Shown here: positions 31,571 through 43,319 of the stretch, piece after piece | Position numbering within the stretch: position 1 is the first letter of the stretch | Layout: each line of letters opens with the position of its first letter | Source of the DNA: Isoetes taiwanensis | Taxonomy: Eukaryota; Streptophyta; Lycopodiopsida; Isoetales; Isoetaceae | Assembly (NCBI GenBank): GCA_021234155.1 | Contig: JAJEKV010000037.1 | Span: forward strand, 1,054,001-1,118,000 | Direction of reading: 5' to 3' | Length of the DNA stretch: 64,000 nt | Made by a program: the position numbers and the translations under genes | The notes under the pieces: generated by a model | Database searches by the model: none | What the model saw: only the letters and a program-made list of their open reading frames with translations | Told to the model about the DNA's origin: nothing

Positions 31571-34480
31571 GGCACAACCCAACAGTTAAGATATGCAAGC
31601 TATAGGGCAAGATGGTAGAACTTATGAGTTTATAGGATTTGTGAAACGGAAATTCGGACCATAAGCTTGGACGCATTATTTGTCTTTATGTTTTTGCTTG
31701 AAAAAAATAACTAAATACTTCATTAAAACTATGAATTATGAAGATATGTTTCGACGACCACCTAAAATAACCACGGTGGTTATAGGTTTATGGATATGGT
31801 CATTAATAAAAAAAAAAAAAAGTATTGCAGAGTCTATGAGCATCTTTGCACGGAGTATTTGCATTTACAGGAGTTCATAAATATCTTGCTTTTGAATTTG
31901 AAAATCCAAACAATCGATTTTGCAAGAACTATAACGCTACTCCAGGATTCAGAAGCGAATGTTTAATGCCATGACTTAATAGAAAAAAAACTCAACTTTT
32001 ATTTAAGCAAAGCATATGAATTGCCCTCTCTATTTTAATTTCGGAGGAAAAACAATGGCCCATGTTATATGGATGCCAATGTTGACCCTCGGGAATGTTA
32101 ACAAAAAGGCAATGTTCATTTGTGCAAATATAAATAAATATTCATTTGAGTGCCTAACAATAAGTAGTGAATCCATTTAATCTTTATCTTAGGTGATTCA
32201 ATTCTTGTCCGTTTTTAGTGGATATCAATTGTAGTATGGGCTATAAGCTATTTATTAAAACAACAAGTATCTTATTGTCGTGGGCCTCTTCTATCTAGGC
32301 CATTAAAAGCCAACGACCACAAACTAATAAATGAGTGATTAAATTATAGCCTCTTATATGTGATTAGTGATATATACTCGACATTGCTAGCTTTAGTAAC
32401 GACATGGAAAAATACTTTGTTATCTCATTGATTAAAATAGAAAAAAAAATGTCTTGAGTACAAATTTGTGTGGACAACCAAGATACAAGCAGCGGCGATG
32501 GCTGCACACACGCTGCCTAGTACTCCTCGAATCCATACTAGGTTCAAAGCATCCATATGAGATGTACTATGCAGGACCAATGATGTTTTACTAAAGCAAA
32601 GTTCTTTCACCATGTACATTGCAAACAAAGCAAAGGAAAGAAGAATGTCCAAATTCCAATTCTTATATCCTTATTTCTTGCTCCTATACAATACATAAGC
32701 GATCGAAAGAGACAAACCAGATGCAAAAAATAAATCAGCATTCAAGTTCAATCTTAAAGAACAATCAAATAAAAAACATGAAAACAAACGTTGAAATAGA
32801 AACCATAAAAACACACTTTCGCGTCATCGGAGGGCAACCCCTCGTGCGCAGCACCTTGTTTTTAATAAACAACCTATTGATGTTAGTGTTGGAATGTTTT
32901 GAATGTCGCAAAGCAATAATTATGCCCCTCAGCATATAGATCGTGAGTGCATAGGGAAGGGATTATATATGTATACAAGCAATTTTGAAGACTTTCTGTT
33001 TTAGACTATTGAATTTTTAGTTGAATGTTATGAGTCCTTGAAGAGAATCTAAAAAATATGGGAAGAGAAATGTGGGAAAGACATGGGATGGGTAGTCTAG
33101 GTGTTTAGTTTAATTGATTTTGCATGGATTCATTGGGTGCATTATATTGTTGGGCACTTGATAAGTTGTTGCTGCACTTTTTGACAGAAATATGACCAGA
33201 AGCTATACTGCTGCTATTGATGGTATGACTATAGAAGGACAATAATCTATGCGCTTAATTGATGATTCAACAAAAATTGAGCTTGACATGGGGAAAGAAC
33301 CTGAGACTCCTTTAAACTTTGCTCATGGTGGAGATGTGCAAAGTGATATTGATGAGGGTAATGACAACATTGACACTGAAAATGATGATGAAATAACAAC
33401 AAGAGTGTTAATGGACCAATCGAAAGCTAATACGAATGATCTTACTGTATAGATACACAACGAATAACTCGAATGCGATCAATAGATTTCTTGATCTTGA
33501 AGTGCCATGTCAATAGCGTATACCTGGAATTGTAGCTCCCTGGCTTGATAAAATCGGTTGGTTGATTGCTACATGTCAATAGTGTATACATGGGATTGTA
33601 CCTTTCTCACCTGATAAAATGGGTAACTTCTTAAAGACTTTTTTTGGCATGAAAAAAAAGCCCTTTCTTCCGCTATTCTTCTTCAAGCTAATCCAGGAAG
33701 GGTTGTCATATCCACATCATGGAGGTTTAGAGTTAGGAATCAAGGATGTTTTGGCAACAGAATGGAGGGAAAGGGCACTTTGAAGTCCACAAATCAAAGG
33801 ATTCGGGTTGTACATAAGGCACGTTTGAAAAAAAAAACTACATCTTCCCAAAGCAGTCCACGTTGTTGAGGTTGTACCAATCGAGGCTAGGCTATATGTC
33901 AATCCATAGCCCAATATTGCAATTGTTCTTCATTGTAAACATCGTCGCCTTTGCTCCTGCAAATCACACATTCAGAACCAAATCCAGACCATAACTAAAA
34001 GATCCAGACCTAAAACACCATATAATAACTATCCAATTTGCATGACCGCAGAGGCATGCCCGACACGCCAGAATGTGCTGCAAATGCACATTATCATAAC
34101 ATGGAAACCACTATGTTAATTCCAGGGGCAAGAACCTTGAGTAAATTTAAGGGTGTAAAGTAAAAATTGAATAACTGCAGTCAAGAAACACTTCATAATT
34201 CTGCAAAAGACGACGCACCGCATGTCAGTTTGGACGAAGAGGTGGAATTCAATTTAAGTGGTTTTTAGGTGTTGCGTATAAATTTTTTTTTACATCCAAT
34301 TATGACTTAGTCCACTTACGAGTTGGTCATATCACATAGCGTAACCCCAATAGCTCAATATTATTCTTATAGTTCCTACTTTTATTCATCATATCTGTGT
34401 GAGAAGCATCATAGTCTGAACGTTGAGATGGAGTGCCAGAGGGAGAGTTTGAACCAAGGTGAGAAAGGATATCATGTGCC
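31571..34480. other. Intergenic with fragments of dispersed repeats
   Basis: No gene recognised. 32835-32885 shares GAGGGCAACCCCTCG and TTTTTAATAAACAACC phrases with 26980-27010 and 53744-53775. A ~65-bp tandem duplication (CATGTCAATAG..GTATAC..GATAAAAT.GG) lies at 33507-33620. Confidence 0.4.
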
Positions 34481-35125
34481 AAGGGATCCAGCACATGCTA
34501 TCATGAGGGATCTCAAAGAACGAAGTGGCAAGAAGTTGCAAACGGTCAAGAATAAGAATGACCTGGGACTATTGATCAAATGTTAGTTCTCCTATCTTAG
34601 GTTCCAAATAATATCTTTGAGAACATATGGTTTTTCTTGAAGTGTGTCAGGCCGAAATTTGATGATGAAATCAAAGCGAAACATCTGTGTATGCCATTGT
34701 ATCTGATGATGATTAAAAACTTGAGCAGATTGAAAACACTCCAGGTTTTAATGATCAATATACAATGTTATTTTATGGAGGGAGCCTTCAAGAAATTGTT
34801 GCCAATGAAATGTGTCAACAATTGCTAGAAGTTTCTTATCATAAATAGGATAGTTTATTTTAGCAGCATAGAACGTTCCTGAATGATAGGCGATCGGGCA
34901 CAGCTCATGATCATCCCCTTTTGTGACAAGATACTGCCAAGAGCAAAGTCGGAGGCGTCAGCTTCGAGGAGATAGCAATGCAAAGGATCTGGATGTGCAA
35001 GAACATATGTCGGTGTGAAGGCATGCTTCAAAGTGACGAATGTTGATTATGCGCTAACTGTCCATTCAAAAGGCGCATCCTTCCTGGTGAGATATATCAA
35101 AGGCAAGATAATCTTCAATTGTGCG
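34480..35125 (-). pseudogene. Ty3/gypsy RT-RNase H relic
   Basis: Read on the minus strand without a long open frame, 35110-34480 still spells the gypsy signature. It starts with LTRKDAPFEWT, then FTPTYVLAHPDPLHCYLLEA, DASDFALGSILSQKG and IAYHSGTFYAAKINYPIYDK. It ends with WQQFLEGSLHK, a TLYIDH motif, then FDFIIKFRPDTLQ. DASDFALG and the final xFxFxIxxRPxT region are typical of Ty3/gypsy RNase H. Stops and small indels show long decay. No LTR, integrase or gag is seen nearby. Confidence 0.75.
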
Positions 35126-36376
35126 TAAAAAAGAAATTCAAAGCAAAGAAATTTAAGGCTTATGATTGTCCCTTAAAATAAAATCTCTCTCTCTTTCAAT
35201 TATACTAATTTGTAGCATACCAGAAGGACGTTGTGCTCGAGAATAGAAGCCTTAAGGACGTCTTTCTCTTTTGAACATCCGGTGAAGCTGCAATATGAGA
35301 AGTGCAGAGTGGAGTTGAGAATGCCCTGCCCACTAGAGTTAGGTAACCCATCTAGAACATGGTGGGAATTAGACAAGGTTGAATTTGGGTGGCTATGGAC
35401 CACCAGGAGCGTCGGAGTTGGGGTGGAGTTCCGATCAAGCTATCCAAACGCTCTCGTAATGCACGTTCACGTGTCATTACTGAATGTCGTTCTGTTCATT
35501 CATATAACGCTGAGAAAATTTTGACCTAGGTCGTTCTAATCTCATCGATTGAACTAGCATATCTAACGGTACAAAAATAATATTCCATCAGCACACCTCC
35601 CAGGGGTTTGCTCTTTGGGCAACCCAAAAAGAGAAAAACTTAGGAGAAAGAAATAAAACAATGTCCTTAATGGTTAAGATGTTTGCTTTGAATTTGCTAT
35701 GTTAACTTGAGCAGTGAAGTTTCATGCAAGAGCATCATTATTCAATTATAGATCATCTGCTATTCACAGGCCACTTATTATGGAAACTATACATTCTTGA
35801 AGAATCAAAAGTTTCCTGGAGATTGCAATCCACATTGCCATAATGCAATCTTGAAATTCTACTCTAATATGCTGATGTTTTCTCTTGCATATTCACCTGA
35901 TACATCCATTCACTTGATACATTCATATTATCAAACTTCTTGCTGACCTGGTATCCATTATACCTGGCTTCTATCATCACATATCCCAGATCATAAGTTG
36001 CTGTCACACATTCCATATGGCAACTCATCCTTTGAACGAGTGCTTCATGAATGTTATCATGAGTTCATCAGAGTTGATCATCCATATCATCTGCAGATAA
36101 AGACAAGTCAATCTTGCCAATCCAAATGCAGTCACAACTGGTGATGCGGATGCTAGAGCAAATAAATAAAGAACAGGGGACTATTTTGACGAAACAGGAA
36201 CATAAATGCATTCATAAATTTCGAGGTATTCCTAACTTGAAGCATCAATTTGATCGGAATAGACTTAAGGAGTTAGAGCCAGGGCTATCATAAAATGCAT
36301 CAGACACAAGGGAGTAACACTGGAGTACCTTAAAAAAGAATTACAAAAACTGGACAAATAACTTGAAATAACTGGA
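35126..36376. other. Intergenic, no gene recognised
   Basis: An open frame at 35231-35524 (+) lacks recognisable motifs. The inverted start of the GGGTTGCC repeat family lies near 35597-35633. Confidence 0.35.
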
Positions 36377-36991
36377 ATGTATTGGATCGATTTTCCATTT
36401 TTCGTGGTGGAGTGTAGAAATAACAGCTCGGTGCAGTATCTACTCAACAAGGCACGACATACAGAGCTAATATACAAATTTACTTCCAGAAATAGAATGG
36501 AAAATTCTGAAACAACTCTTCCACCGCGCTTCATGCTCTATAGCAGGGTTAAGTCCAATGTACTGGTATGAGAAGATCTTTCAAATATTATTCTCGAGGA
36601 TAGAGGAATATATTGCATGGGAAGCAGTACCAGAAAGAGCTCCTAAGATTTGGATACAGCTGGATATTTTGAAAAATATCTTAACAAAATTAGATTATCA
36701 AGATTTCTTCGGAGACAATAAGAGCCTCAATTTAGCATGGCAAGGACTGCCTACTCCTTGCAATATCTGTGGTATAAGACTGCATGGAGGAGTTGTTTGC
36801 CAGGGCAAATGGATGAGACCTGACAACAAGCTCGACAACAATAAAACTCCTTCATATCAGGGAGTGAGGGTTGAAATAGTACATCCCAAACCTATGGAAC
36901 AGTCCTGAACACCAGCTAAATCAAGGAAGAAAAATAAGAATGGGAGTGCCTACAAGAAAGCAAGGAAGCAAAGGGCAAAAGAATAGAGGAG
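36377..36991 (+). pseudogene. Plant L1 (copy F) ORF1, 5' part, interrupted by copia
   Basis: Two frames encode the DUF4283-like part (ELIYKFTSRNRMENSE) and then RAPKIWIQLDILKNI followed by the knuckle region LPTPCNICGIRLHGGVVC (near 36750-36800). This order (DUF4283, then a zinc knuckle) is that of plant L1 ORF1, an RNA-binding protein. The reading passes into a basic Lys-rich stretch that stops exactly at the copia LTR at 36992 and resumes at 42327. A frameshift separates the two halves. Confidence 0.7.
36987..36991. other. Copia target-site duplication, left (AGGAG)
   Basis: AGGAG directly precedes the 5' LTR and is repeated directly after the 3' LTR (42322-42326). Five bases is the normal Ty1/copia duplication. 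Confidence 0.85.
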
Positions 36992-37482
36992 TGTTGAATA
37001 TATGTCATGTTGTAATTGCACTTAGGTAGTGCTTGAAGCACTTGAAGCACTTAAAGCACGATTGGGATTTGGAAATAAGGCAATGGTTAATAAACCATGG
37101 AATATACATAGCAGGTCATTATAAGAACGACACCTTGCATATCCTAAAGGGGGAAATATGATTCAAAGTTCCCAATTAAGAAATCTGATAGCAAGCAGCT
37201 CGTTCGGTCCGGCATAGCGGCCGGACTGAAGGTTATAAAGAAAAAAGAAGAATTGCATTGTGATTATCATTTGTGAAGGGAGAATACGCAAAGAGGAAGA
37301 CATGATATGATCCCGGGCTTGGGTCATTCAAGTGTTATAAATCAGTTTCATATCTTAATTGTATGATGTGGATGCAAATGCAATAGTTCGAAGATAACTT
37401 GTAGTTTATCTTGTCTATTGCTTGCTTGAATATACTAACAAGTTTATTAATTTAACTTGTTGAGTGTTGTTTGAATTCTTCA
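36992..37482 (+). repeat. Copia 5' LTR
   Basis: Begins TGTTGAATATATG and ends GAATTCTTCA. Contains a nine-base CTTGAAGCA-type triplet repeat near 37030 and a GTCCGGC/GCCGGAC hairpin near 37208-37228, followed by a TATAAAG (37232). Matches the 3' LTR apart from one substitution and a clustered block near 37284-37330. Confidence 0.92.
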
Positions 37483-37483
37483 T

Positions 37484-37495
37484 TGGTATCAGAGC
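37484..37495 (+). promoter_or_regulatory. Copia primer-binding site (initiator Met-tRNA)
   Basis: TGGTATCAGAGC lies one base after the 5' LTR. It is the classic plant LTR-element site complementary to the 3' end of initiator Met-tRNA, used to prime minus-strand DNA. Confidence 0.92.
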
Positions 37496-37519
37496 TACAG
37501 ATCCTATAAAAAATTCATC

Positions 37520-38449
37520 ATGTCTAGCAGATTTGGAGCAAATCTGCTTAACGCCATTGAGGTGTTCAAAGGGGAAAGTGGTTTCCAAGTCTGGAAACAA
37601 AGTATCCAGGAAGTCCTGGAGTTTGAAAACCTGTGGTATTTAGTTGATCCTAAAGCAAGCAGGAGATCTAGTGCTAATGCTGGTGCAGGGTCAACCAGGA
37701 GAGCCAGTTCAAGCTCAAGCACAGGGGATTCCACAGCTGGTGGAAGTGGTGAAGCTAGTATAGCTGCTGCAGAAAGTGCAGGTCCAACAGTCACCTCAAG
37801 TGTGTCAACTGATGAGGTAATTAAGATTAAAGAGGCTCAAGCTATCATTTGCTGTAAGGTTGGAACAGCTATTAAGCTCAAGCTTAGAGGGCTAAGCCCT
37901 AGTGAAATGTGGACCTACATGGTCACAAATTATGAAGTTAAAACATCATCCCAGATTGATGTTTTAGAGAAGCAGTTGAGAAAACTAAAGCTACATGAGA
38001 AAGATAATATAACTGAATTTTGTGAAAAATTTGATTCCATTGTAGCAGATCTAGAAGGAGCAGGTGTTATATTAAATGAGCAATATCAATTGCTGGCTAT
38101 TTCCAGGGCTGTTTCTCACAATGCTTACTTGGCTACTCTTTTAAGGAATATTGCAAGAACCAAAGATCATGCAATACAAATGATACGAACTGAATTTGAA
38201 CAGAGGCAGTTTGGCCAAGATGAAGACGAACAAGCTGCAGAAGTACTTTATGCAGGTAAACATAAGGAAAAAAGAGGATTTGGAAAGGCTGGCAGGGACA
38301 AAGTTGGACCTTGTTATAATTGCAATGCATATGGTCATTTAAGGGCTGATTGTCCAAAAACAGGGAAGGAAGTTATATGTTACAATTGTGATGGTAAAGG
38401 CCACTTTGCTTCCAAATTGTCCCCCAAATCAAAGGGGCGAGAATGCTAA
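37520..38449 (+). CDS. gag: Copia gag (capsid and nucleocapsid)
   Basis: Encodes a 309-residue gag-like protein starting MSSRFGANLLNAIEVFKGES. It has the copia gag domain (FQVWKQSIQEVLE, then LRKLKLHEKDNITEFCEKFD) and a Ser/Ala/Gly-rich insert near residues 52-95. It ends in two zinc knuckles: CYNCNAYGHLRADC is complete, but CYNCDGKGHFASKL loses its last Cys through a frame change at about 38415. In the intact family, gag and pol would be read as one polyprotein. Here gag ends at a stop at 38447 instead. Confidence 0.85.
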   Translation: MSSRFGANLLNAIEVFKGESGFQVWKQSIQEVLEFENLWYLVDPKASRRSSANAGAGSTRRASSSSSTGDSTAGGSGEASIAAAESAGPTVTSSVSTDEVIKIKEAQAIICCKVGTAIKLKLRGLSPSEMWTYMVTNYEVKTSSQIDVLEKQLRKLKLHEKDNITEFCEKFDSIVADLEGAGVILNEQYQLLAISRAVSHNAYLATLLRNIARTKDHAIQMIRTEFEQRQFGQDEDEQAAEVLYAGKHKEKRGFGKAGRDKVGPCYNCNAYGHLRADCPKTGKEVICYNCDGKGHFASKLSPKSKGREC

Positions 38450-39325
38450 AGGCAAAACCAGAGGTAGAGGCAAAGGGACATTCATACAAAAAGGAAAGGG
38501 AGGTTCTAAAGATAATCCAGCATTAAATTTAACACAGGAGGCTCGAAGTGAGGAGGACGAGCAAAATGAAGATGATGAGGTTAGTTATGCTAAATTATGT
38601 CATTTGATGCATGATAATGATCACAATATGATAATTATAGATTCAGGAGCTGAGAGGACAGTAACATCATCCGCAAAGTTGCTTAAAGATTGCAAGAAAG
38701 TAAAAAGTGGACATGTGCAACTAGGAAATGGTGATTTGCAAGAAATCAAAGATACAGGAATGCTTGAACTGTATGATCTTGAAGGAAGGTCATCAAGTTA
38801 GAAAATGTGCTTTGTGTTCCAGGTTTAGTTAGAAATCTGATTTCAGTTTGCCAGTTAGTTGATCTTGGGTATAAAGTTCTCTTTGAGAGATTGGAATGTA
38901 AAGTGTTTCTCAATAATAAACTCAAGTTTCTTGGTAAAAGAATTGGCAATTTATTTGGTTTAAACTTGAATCATTATGTTCCAAGTGTTAACCTTGTAAC
39001 ATGTGCAAGTACAAAAACATGGCATGAGAGAATGTGCCATGTAAACTCTAAAACTGTCAAACTTATGATCAAGAAGGGGCTGATCAAGGGCACAACTGAT
39101 GATAATGAGAAGCTTAAATGTGTTGGCTGCATTTTAGGCAAGCATAGTAGACTTCCTTTTAAGAAATCAGAAAAAAGGGCAAAGAATAAGCTGGACTTGA
39201 TACACACAGATTTGTGTGGGCCTTTAAATGTTACTAGCATTTCTGGAAAAAGGTATTTTATGACCTTTATTGATGACTATAGTAGAATGACCGAGTCTAC
39301 ATCGCTTGAGCACAAAAAGACCTAG
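38388..39325 (+). pseudogene. Copia protease and integrase N-terminal part
   Basis: The frame after gag carries the aspartic protease motif IIIDSGAERTVTSS (about 38632-38680), then stops at 38799. The next piece (38807-39325) has the GAG-pre-integrase HHCC zinc site (H..H in WHERMCHVN, CVGC) followed by the integrase core start (DLIHTDLCGPL, MTFIDDYSRM). A stop at 39323 breaks the core. These would mature the polyprotein and insert element DNA, but the chain is interrupted. Confidence 0.85.
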
Positions 39326-40160
39326 CATTGGAAGCATTTAAAAAATTTGCAAATGAGGTGCAAGTTGAAACAGGGAGGAAAATCAAATGCTTAAGGTCGA
39401 GATAGGGAGGAGAGTTCATGTCTAATGAATTCAAGCAATATTGCAATATACATGGCATTAAGAGGCAACTGACATGCAGGTTCTCGCCTCAGCAAAATGG
39501 GATTGCTGAAAGGAAGAATAGAACCATTCTCAATGCTGCAAGGAGTATGCTAAAATACTCTGGTTTACCAAATTTCCTTTGGGAAGAAGTCATTTAAGCG
39601 CAGCATGTGCAAAAAACCAGCCACCATCCTTAAGTATCAAAGGAGAAATTCCAGTTATATTATGGGCTAACAAAACACCAGACTATGAAAGGCTTAAGGC
39701 CTATGGATGTCTGGCATTTGTTCATGTGCCAGATGAGTTGAGGAAGAAGCTTGATGACAAAGCTTATATTACATACCTGGTTGGGTATGACCAAGAATCA
39801 AAGGCATACAGGGTTTATGATCCAAGCAAAAGGAAAATTCTAATTAGCGTGGATGTTGTATTTGATGAAGAACAATACTACAAGGTATTACCGAGGATCA
39901 ACAATCGGGTCAAACAGATAATAATCACGGGATTGAGGAAGTACCAAATATTCCGTAAAGAAAAGGTCGAGCCAACAATCACGCTTGGATGGGATGAGGA
40001 AGATGAACAATTGCTAACCCACCATAATGTTATTGCTGATGACAATGTGCAGCAAAGCGAGTTCAAGATCAACAAGATGAGGTACAAAATAATGTTGTTA
40101 AAAAGAAAAGGAAAGGAGGACGGCGAGAAATGCTTAAGGGGAAGCCGCTACACAACATGA
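39326..40160 (+). pseudogene. Copia integrase core end and C-terminal part
   Basis: 39400-39600 still encodes GGEFMSNEFKQYC and FSPQQNGIAERKNRT, the latter with the catalytic Glu, but has a stop in the motif before GGEF. 39579-40160 continues with LKAYGCLAFVHVPDELRKKL, YLVGYDQESKAYRVYDPS and an acidic linker. Several frame changes separate the parts. Confidence 0.8.
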
Positions 40161-40257
40161 TCTACTTGGACGTGATGCCTCGGTAGGAGCGTAAGATTGA
40201 AAGAAAAAAAAGGTGAGATTCTTGGACTCTTTGAAATTCTAATGCATTTGGATGTAG

Positions 40258-41834
40258 TCAGTACCTAAAACATATGATGAAGCCGTAACCTCACATGATT
40301 GCAAAAACTGGCTGAAGGCTATGAAAGAAGAAATGCAATCATTTGAGAGAACAAACACTTATGAGGTTGTAGATACTCCTAGTAACAAGAATATTGTTGG
40401 TAACAAGTGGTTGTACAAGATAAAGACTCAAGCGGATGGAGTGACACCAAAATTCAAAGCAAGGTCGGTTGCTCAGTGGATTTACCCGAGGTATGGACAA
40501 GATTATGAAGAAACCTTTTCTCCTCTGGTAAAATGAATAGCATAAGAATGCTATCACAATTGCAAATGTTTGCAGACTTGGAAGTACATCATATGGATGT
40601 AACTAATGCTTTCTTGAATGCGAGACTTAGAAGAAGAAATCTATATGAAAATACCTCCGTGGTTTTGAAAAAAAAAATGGAAAAGTATGGAAATTAAAAA
40701 AGGCAGTTTATGGCCTTAAACAATCCCCAAGGGAATGGTACAGGTGTATAGATTCCTTTCTTAGAGAGCAGGGCTTTGGAAAATTGCAAAATGATGGCAA
40801 TATTTACAAATTTCATAGAGGAGCTGAGTGGTGCATAATAGCTCTCTATGTAGATGACAATATAATGGTAGCTAATGGCATTGATATTTTGGAACATTGC
40901 AAGAACATTCTCGAAAAGCAAATTTAAAATGTCGATCTAGGTGAGTTGAAGAAATTTCTCGGGCATAGAAGTTCATAGAAATAGGGAGAACAAAACTCTG
41001 ACATTGACTCAAAGAGGACAGATTGAGGGAATGCTCAAAAAGTTCAAAATGACTGAATGTAATATCAGCAATACTCCAATAGTTCCAGGTTGCAAACTCT
41101 CAGCAAAAATGTGTCCAAAGACAGATACAGAACGAGAGGAAATGAGTAATGTACCCTATATGTCATTGATTGGTTGTTTGTCCTATGTTGCCAACTGTAC
41201 TAGGCCAGACATTGCTTATGTGGTGAATATGCTGAGCAGATACAACAATGACCCAGGAAAGGAGCATTGGATGGCAGCTAAACGTGTGCTTAGATACTTA
41301 AAAGGTACAATGAATCATGGAGTTAGCTATGATACAGAAAATTTACAATTGCATGCTTATTGTGACGCTGATTGGGGAGGAGATCTAGATACAAGGAAAT
41401 CCACTTCAGGATATTTAACATTCTTAGGGGGTGCTCCTGTTAGTTGGAAATGCAAAAAGCAAAATGCTACAGCCATGTCAAGTGCTGAGGCTGAATATGC
41501 CTCAGCTGTATTAGCTACCAAAGAAGTAATATGGGAAAGAAGGCTGCTAATAGAACTTGGTTTCAATCAAACCAAGGCCACTGAATTGTACTGTGACAGT
41601 ACAAGCTGCATTGCAATGACGAAAGATCCTGTCTTTCATGAAAGATCTAAACACATAGAACTTGAACTTCATTTTATCAGGGAAATAGTTGCAAAGGATA
41701 TAGTCAAGTTGGTATATGTTAACACAGCCAAGCAGCTAGCCGATCTGCTCACAAAACCCCTGGCAGTGACAAAATTTACAGAGTTGAAGTGCATGATTAA
41801 ATGTGTGGATTACAACATGAAGGGGGAATGTTGA
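40258..41834 (+). pseudogene. Copia reverse transcriptase and RNase H
   Basis: 40300-40536 gives the RT start (TYEVVDTPSNKNIVGNKWLY, QDYEETFSPLVK). 40540-40920 gives the middle, including LYVDDNIMV with the catalytic YVDD near 40846-40857. 41004-41834 is an uninterrupted 276-residue frame with the RT end and RNase H (HAYCDADWGGD, STSGYLTFLGGAPVSWKCKK, AEAEYASA, LYCDSTSC). At least three frame changes or stops occur before 41004. The end abuts the polypurine tract. Confidence 0.85.
41819..41828 (+). promoter_or_regulatory. Copia polypurine tract
   Basis: GAAGGGGGAA immediately before the 3' LTR, the usual plus-strand primer position. Confidence 0.85.
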
Positions 41835-42321
41835 ATATATGTCATGTTGTAATTGCACTTAGGTAGTGCTTGAAGCACTTGAAGCACTTGAAGCACGATT
41901 GGGATTTGGAAATAAGGCAATGGTTAATAAACCATGGAATATACATAGCAGGTCATTATAAGAACGACACCTTGCATATCCTAAAGGGGGAAATATGATT
42001 CAAAGTTCCCAATTAAGAAATCTGATAGCAAGCAGCTCGTTCGGTCCGGCATAGCGGCCGGACTGAAGGTTATAAAGAAAAAAGAAGAATTGCATTGTGA
42101 TTATCATTTGTGAAGGGAGAATACAGCAGTAGCCGGAAGACATGATATGATCCGGGCTTGGGCTGTCGAAGTGTTATAAATCAGTTTCATATCTTAATTG
42201 TATGATGTGGATGCAAATGCAATAGTTCGAAGATAACTTGTAGTTTATCTTGTCTATTGCTTGCTTGAATATACTAACAAGTTTATTAATTTAACTTGTT
42301 GAGTGTTGTTTGAATTCTTCA
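41829..42321 (+). repeat. Copia 3' LTR
   Basis: TGTTGAATATATG..GAATTCTTCA, the 493-bp partner of 36992-37482. It is followed by the AGGAG target duplication at 42322-42326. Confidence 0.92.
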
Positions 42322-42326
42322 AGGAG

Positions 42327-43264
42327 GAAGCAGGAAGAAGGACAAAAAGGACAGAAAACTCAAAGGAATGAATGGCGGAAAAATAAGGAGCATGAACAAA
42401 TAGCAAGTTAGATAAAGGTCCTCATAAGTCCAAATGGCCAAGGAATGGAGAACTCTGATGTCCCTCTACGTTCGATTGGCCAGGAAATAAAGAACTCTAT
42501 TGTCCTTTTAAGTCCAAAAGAAAGGAGAAAAAAAGCCAAGCAACTATTCCAAAAAGAAAGTTATTTGTTACACCTGCACACCTGCTGAGAGGTAACACCC
42601 TGATGATTAATGAATCGAGTGGCCCACCAATAAATGAATATCCAGAATATTCAGATTCAAATATATCTAGTGAAGGTATAAGATTGATAAAAGGGAAATT
42701 TCCAGGATCCTTTGCCCTATAGTTCCAACAATTTGGTCTTCTCCACTCCCAGAGAAACCAATGAGCATGAAATGCATGAAATGCTTCTAAATATAATGGA
42801 ATAAGAAGAATAACTAAAGGATGAGGCTGAGTTGGAAACGGTGCCATGCACTACTGCTGAGTCTCTTACACCAGTCAATCAAGGGGAAGCCAAGTGTTAT
42901 TTTTTTTTTTACAAGATCCCCATTGGAGGATCTTAAATTCTTGGATGAAGCTGATTCAGGAGAAGGAACAAAGGAAATGAAGTTCATAGAAACTGAAGAA
43001 AATGACCTCATTAGTGGTGAAATAGGCTCCAATATCAATGGCCCTATAAGTCCCCAGCTCAATGGCCAAGTATTGATACCACATGACCATCAAGATCTTA
43101 TAAGTCCAGTTGGCCTCGAAAATAATATCCCAATAAGTCCAACTGGCCAAGACAGGTCAATACCACAGGAGCAGAAGGGGGACTTAATAAATTCAACTCA
43201 TAAACCCAAGATTGGGGAGGAAAAACTCTATAAAAAAGGGAATGAAGAAAGTCCACTTCACTAA
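42327..43264 (+). pseudogene. Plant L1 (copy F) ORF1, 3' part
   Basis: Resumes after the copia insertion with a Lys/Arg-rich stretch, followed by 42821-43264, an acidic low-complexity region with repeated SPQLNGQV/SPVGLEN/SPTGQD-like phrases. This fits the variable C-terminal part of plant L1 ORF1. Frame breaks are present. Confidence 0.55.
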
Positions 43265-43319
43265 TAATAGCCCAGCCTTGAACCTGAGAGTGCTGAAAAG
43301 AAAACGGTATCTAACATAA

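Larger units (their letters stand above)
36992..42321 (+). mobile_element. Ty1/copia LTR retrotransposon, complete ends, broken coding
   Basis: A 5.3-kb element with TG..CA LTRs of 491 and 493 bp, a Met-tRNA primer-binding site, a polypurine tract and a 5-bp target duplication. The internal order is gag, protease, integrase, RT, RNase H, which defines copia. LTRs are nearly identical, implying recent insertion, yet pol carries many frameshifts and stops. It sits inside ORF1 of an older plant L1. Confidence 0.92.

Noticed and set aside
32425-32652. Hydrophobic minus-strand frame of 75 codons
   Set aside because: Short, AT-rich surroundings and no recognised family; hydrophobicity alone is weak evidence.
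33249-33452. Acidic open frame of 67 codons
   Set aside because: Low-complexity Asp/Glu/Asn-rich, no neighbours or motifs; too little to call a gene.
35231-35524. Open frame of 97 codons
   Set aside because: No recognisable motif and no support from neighbours.
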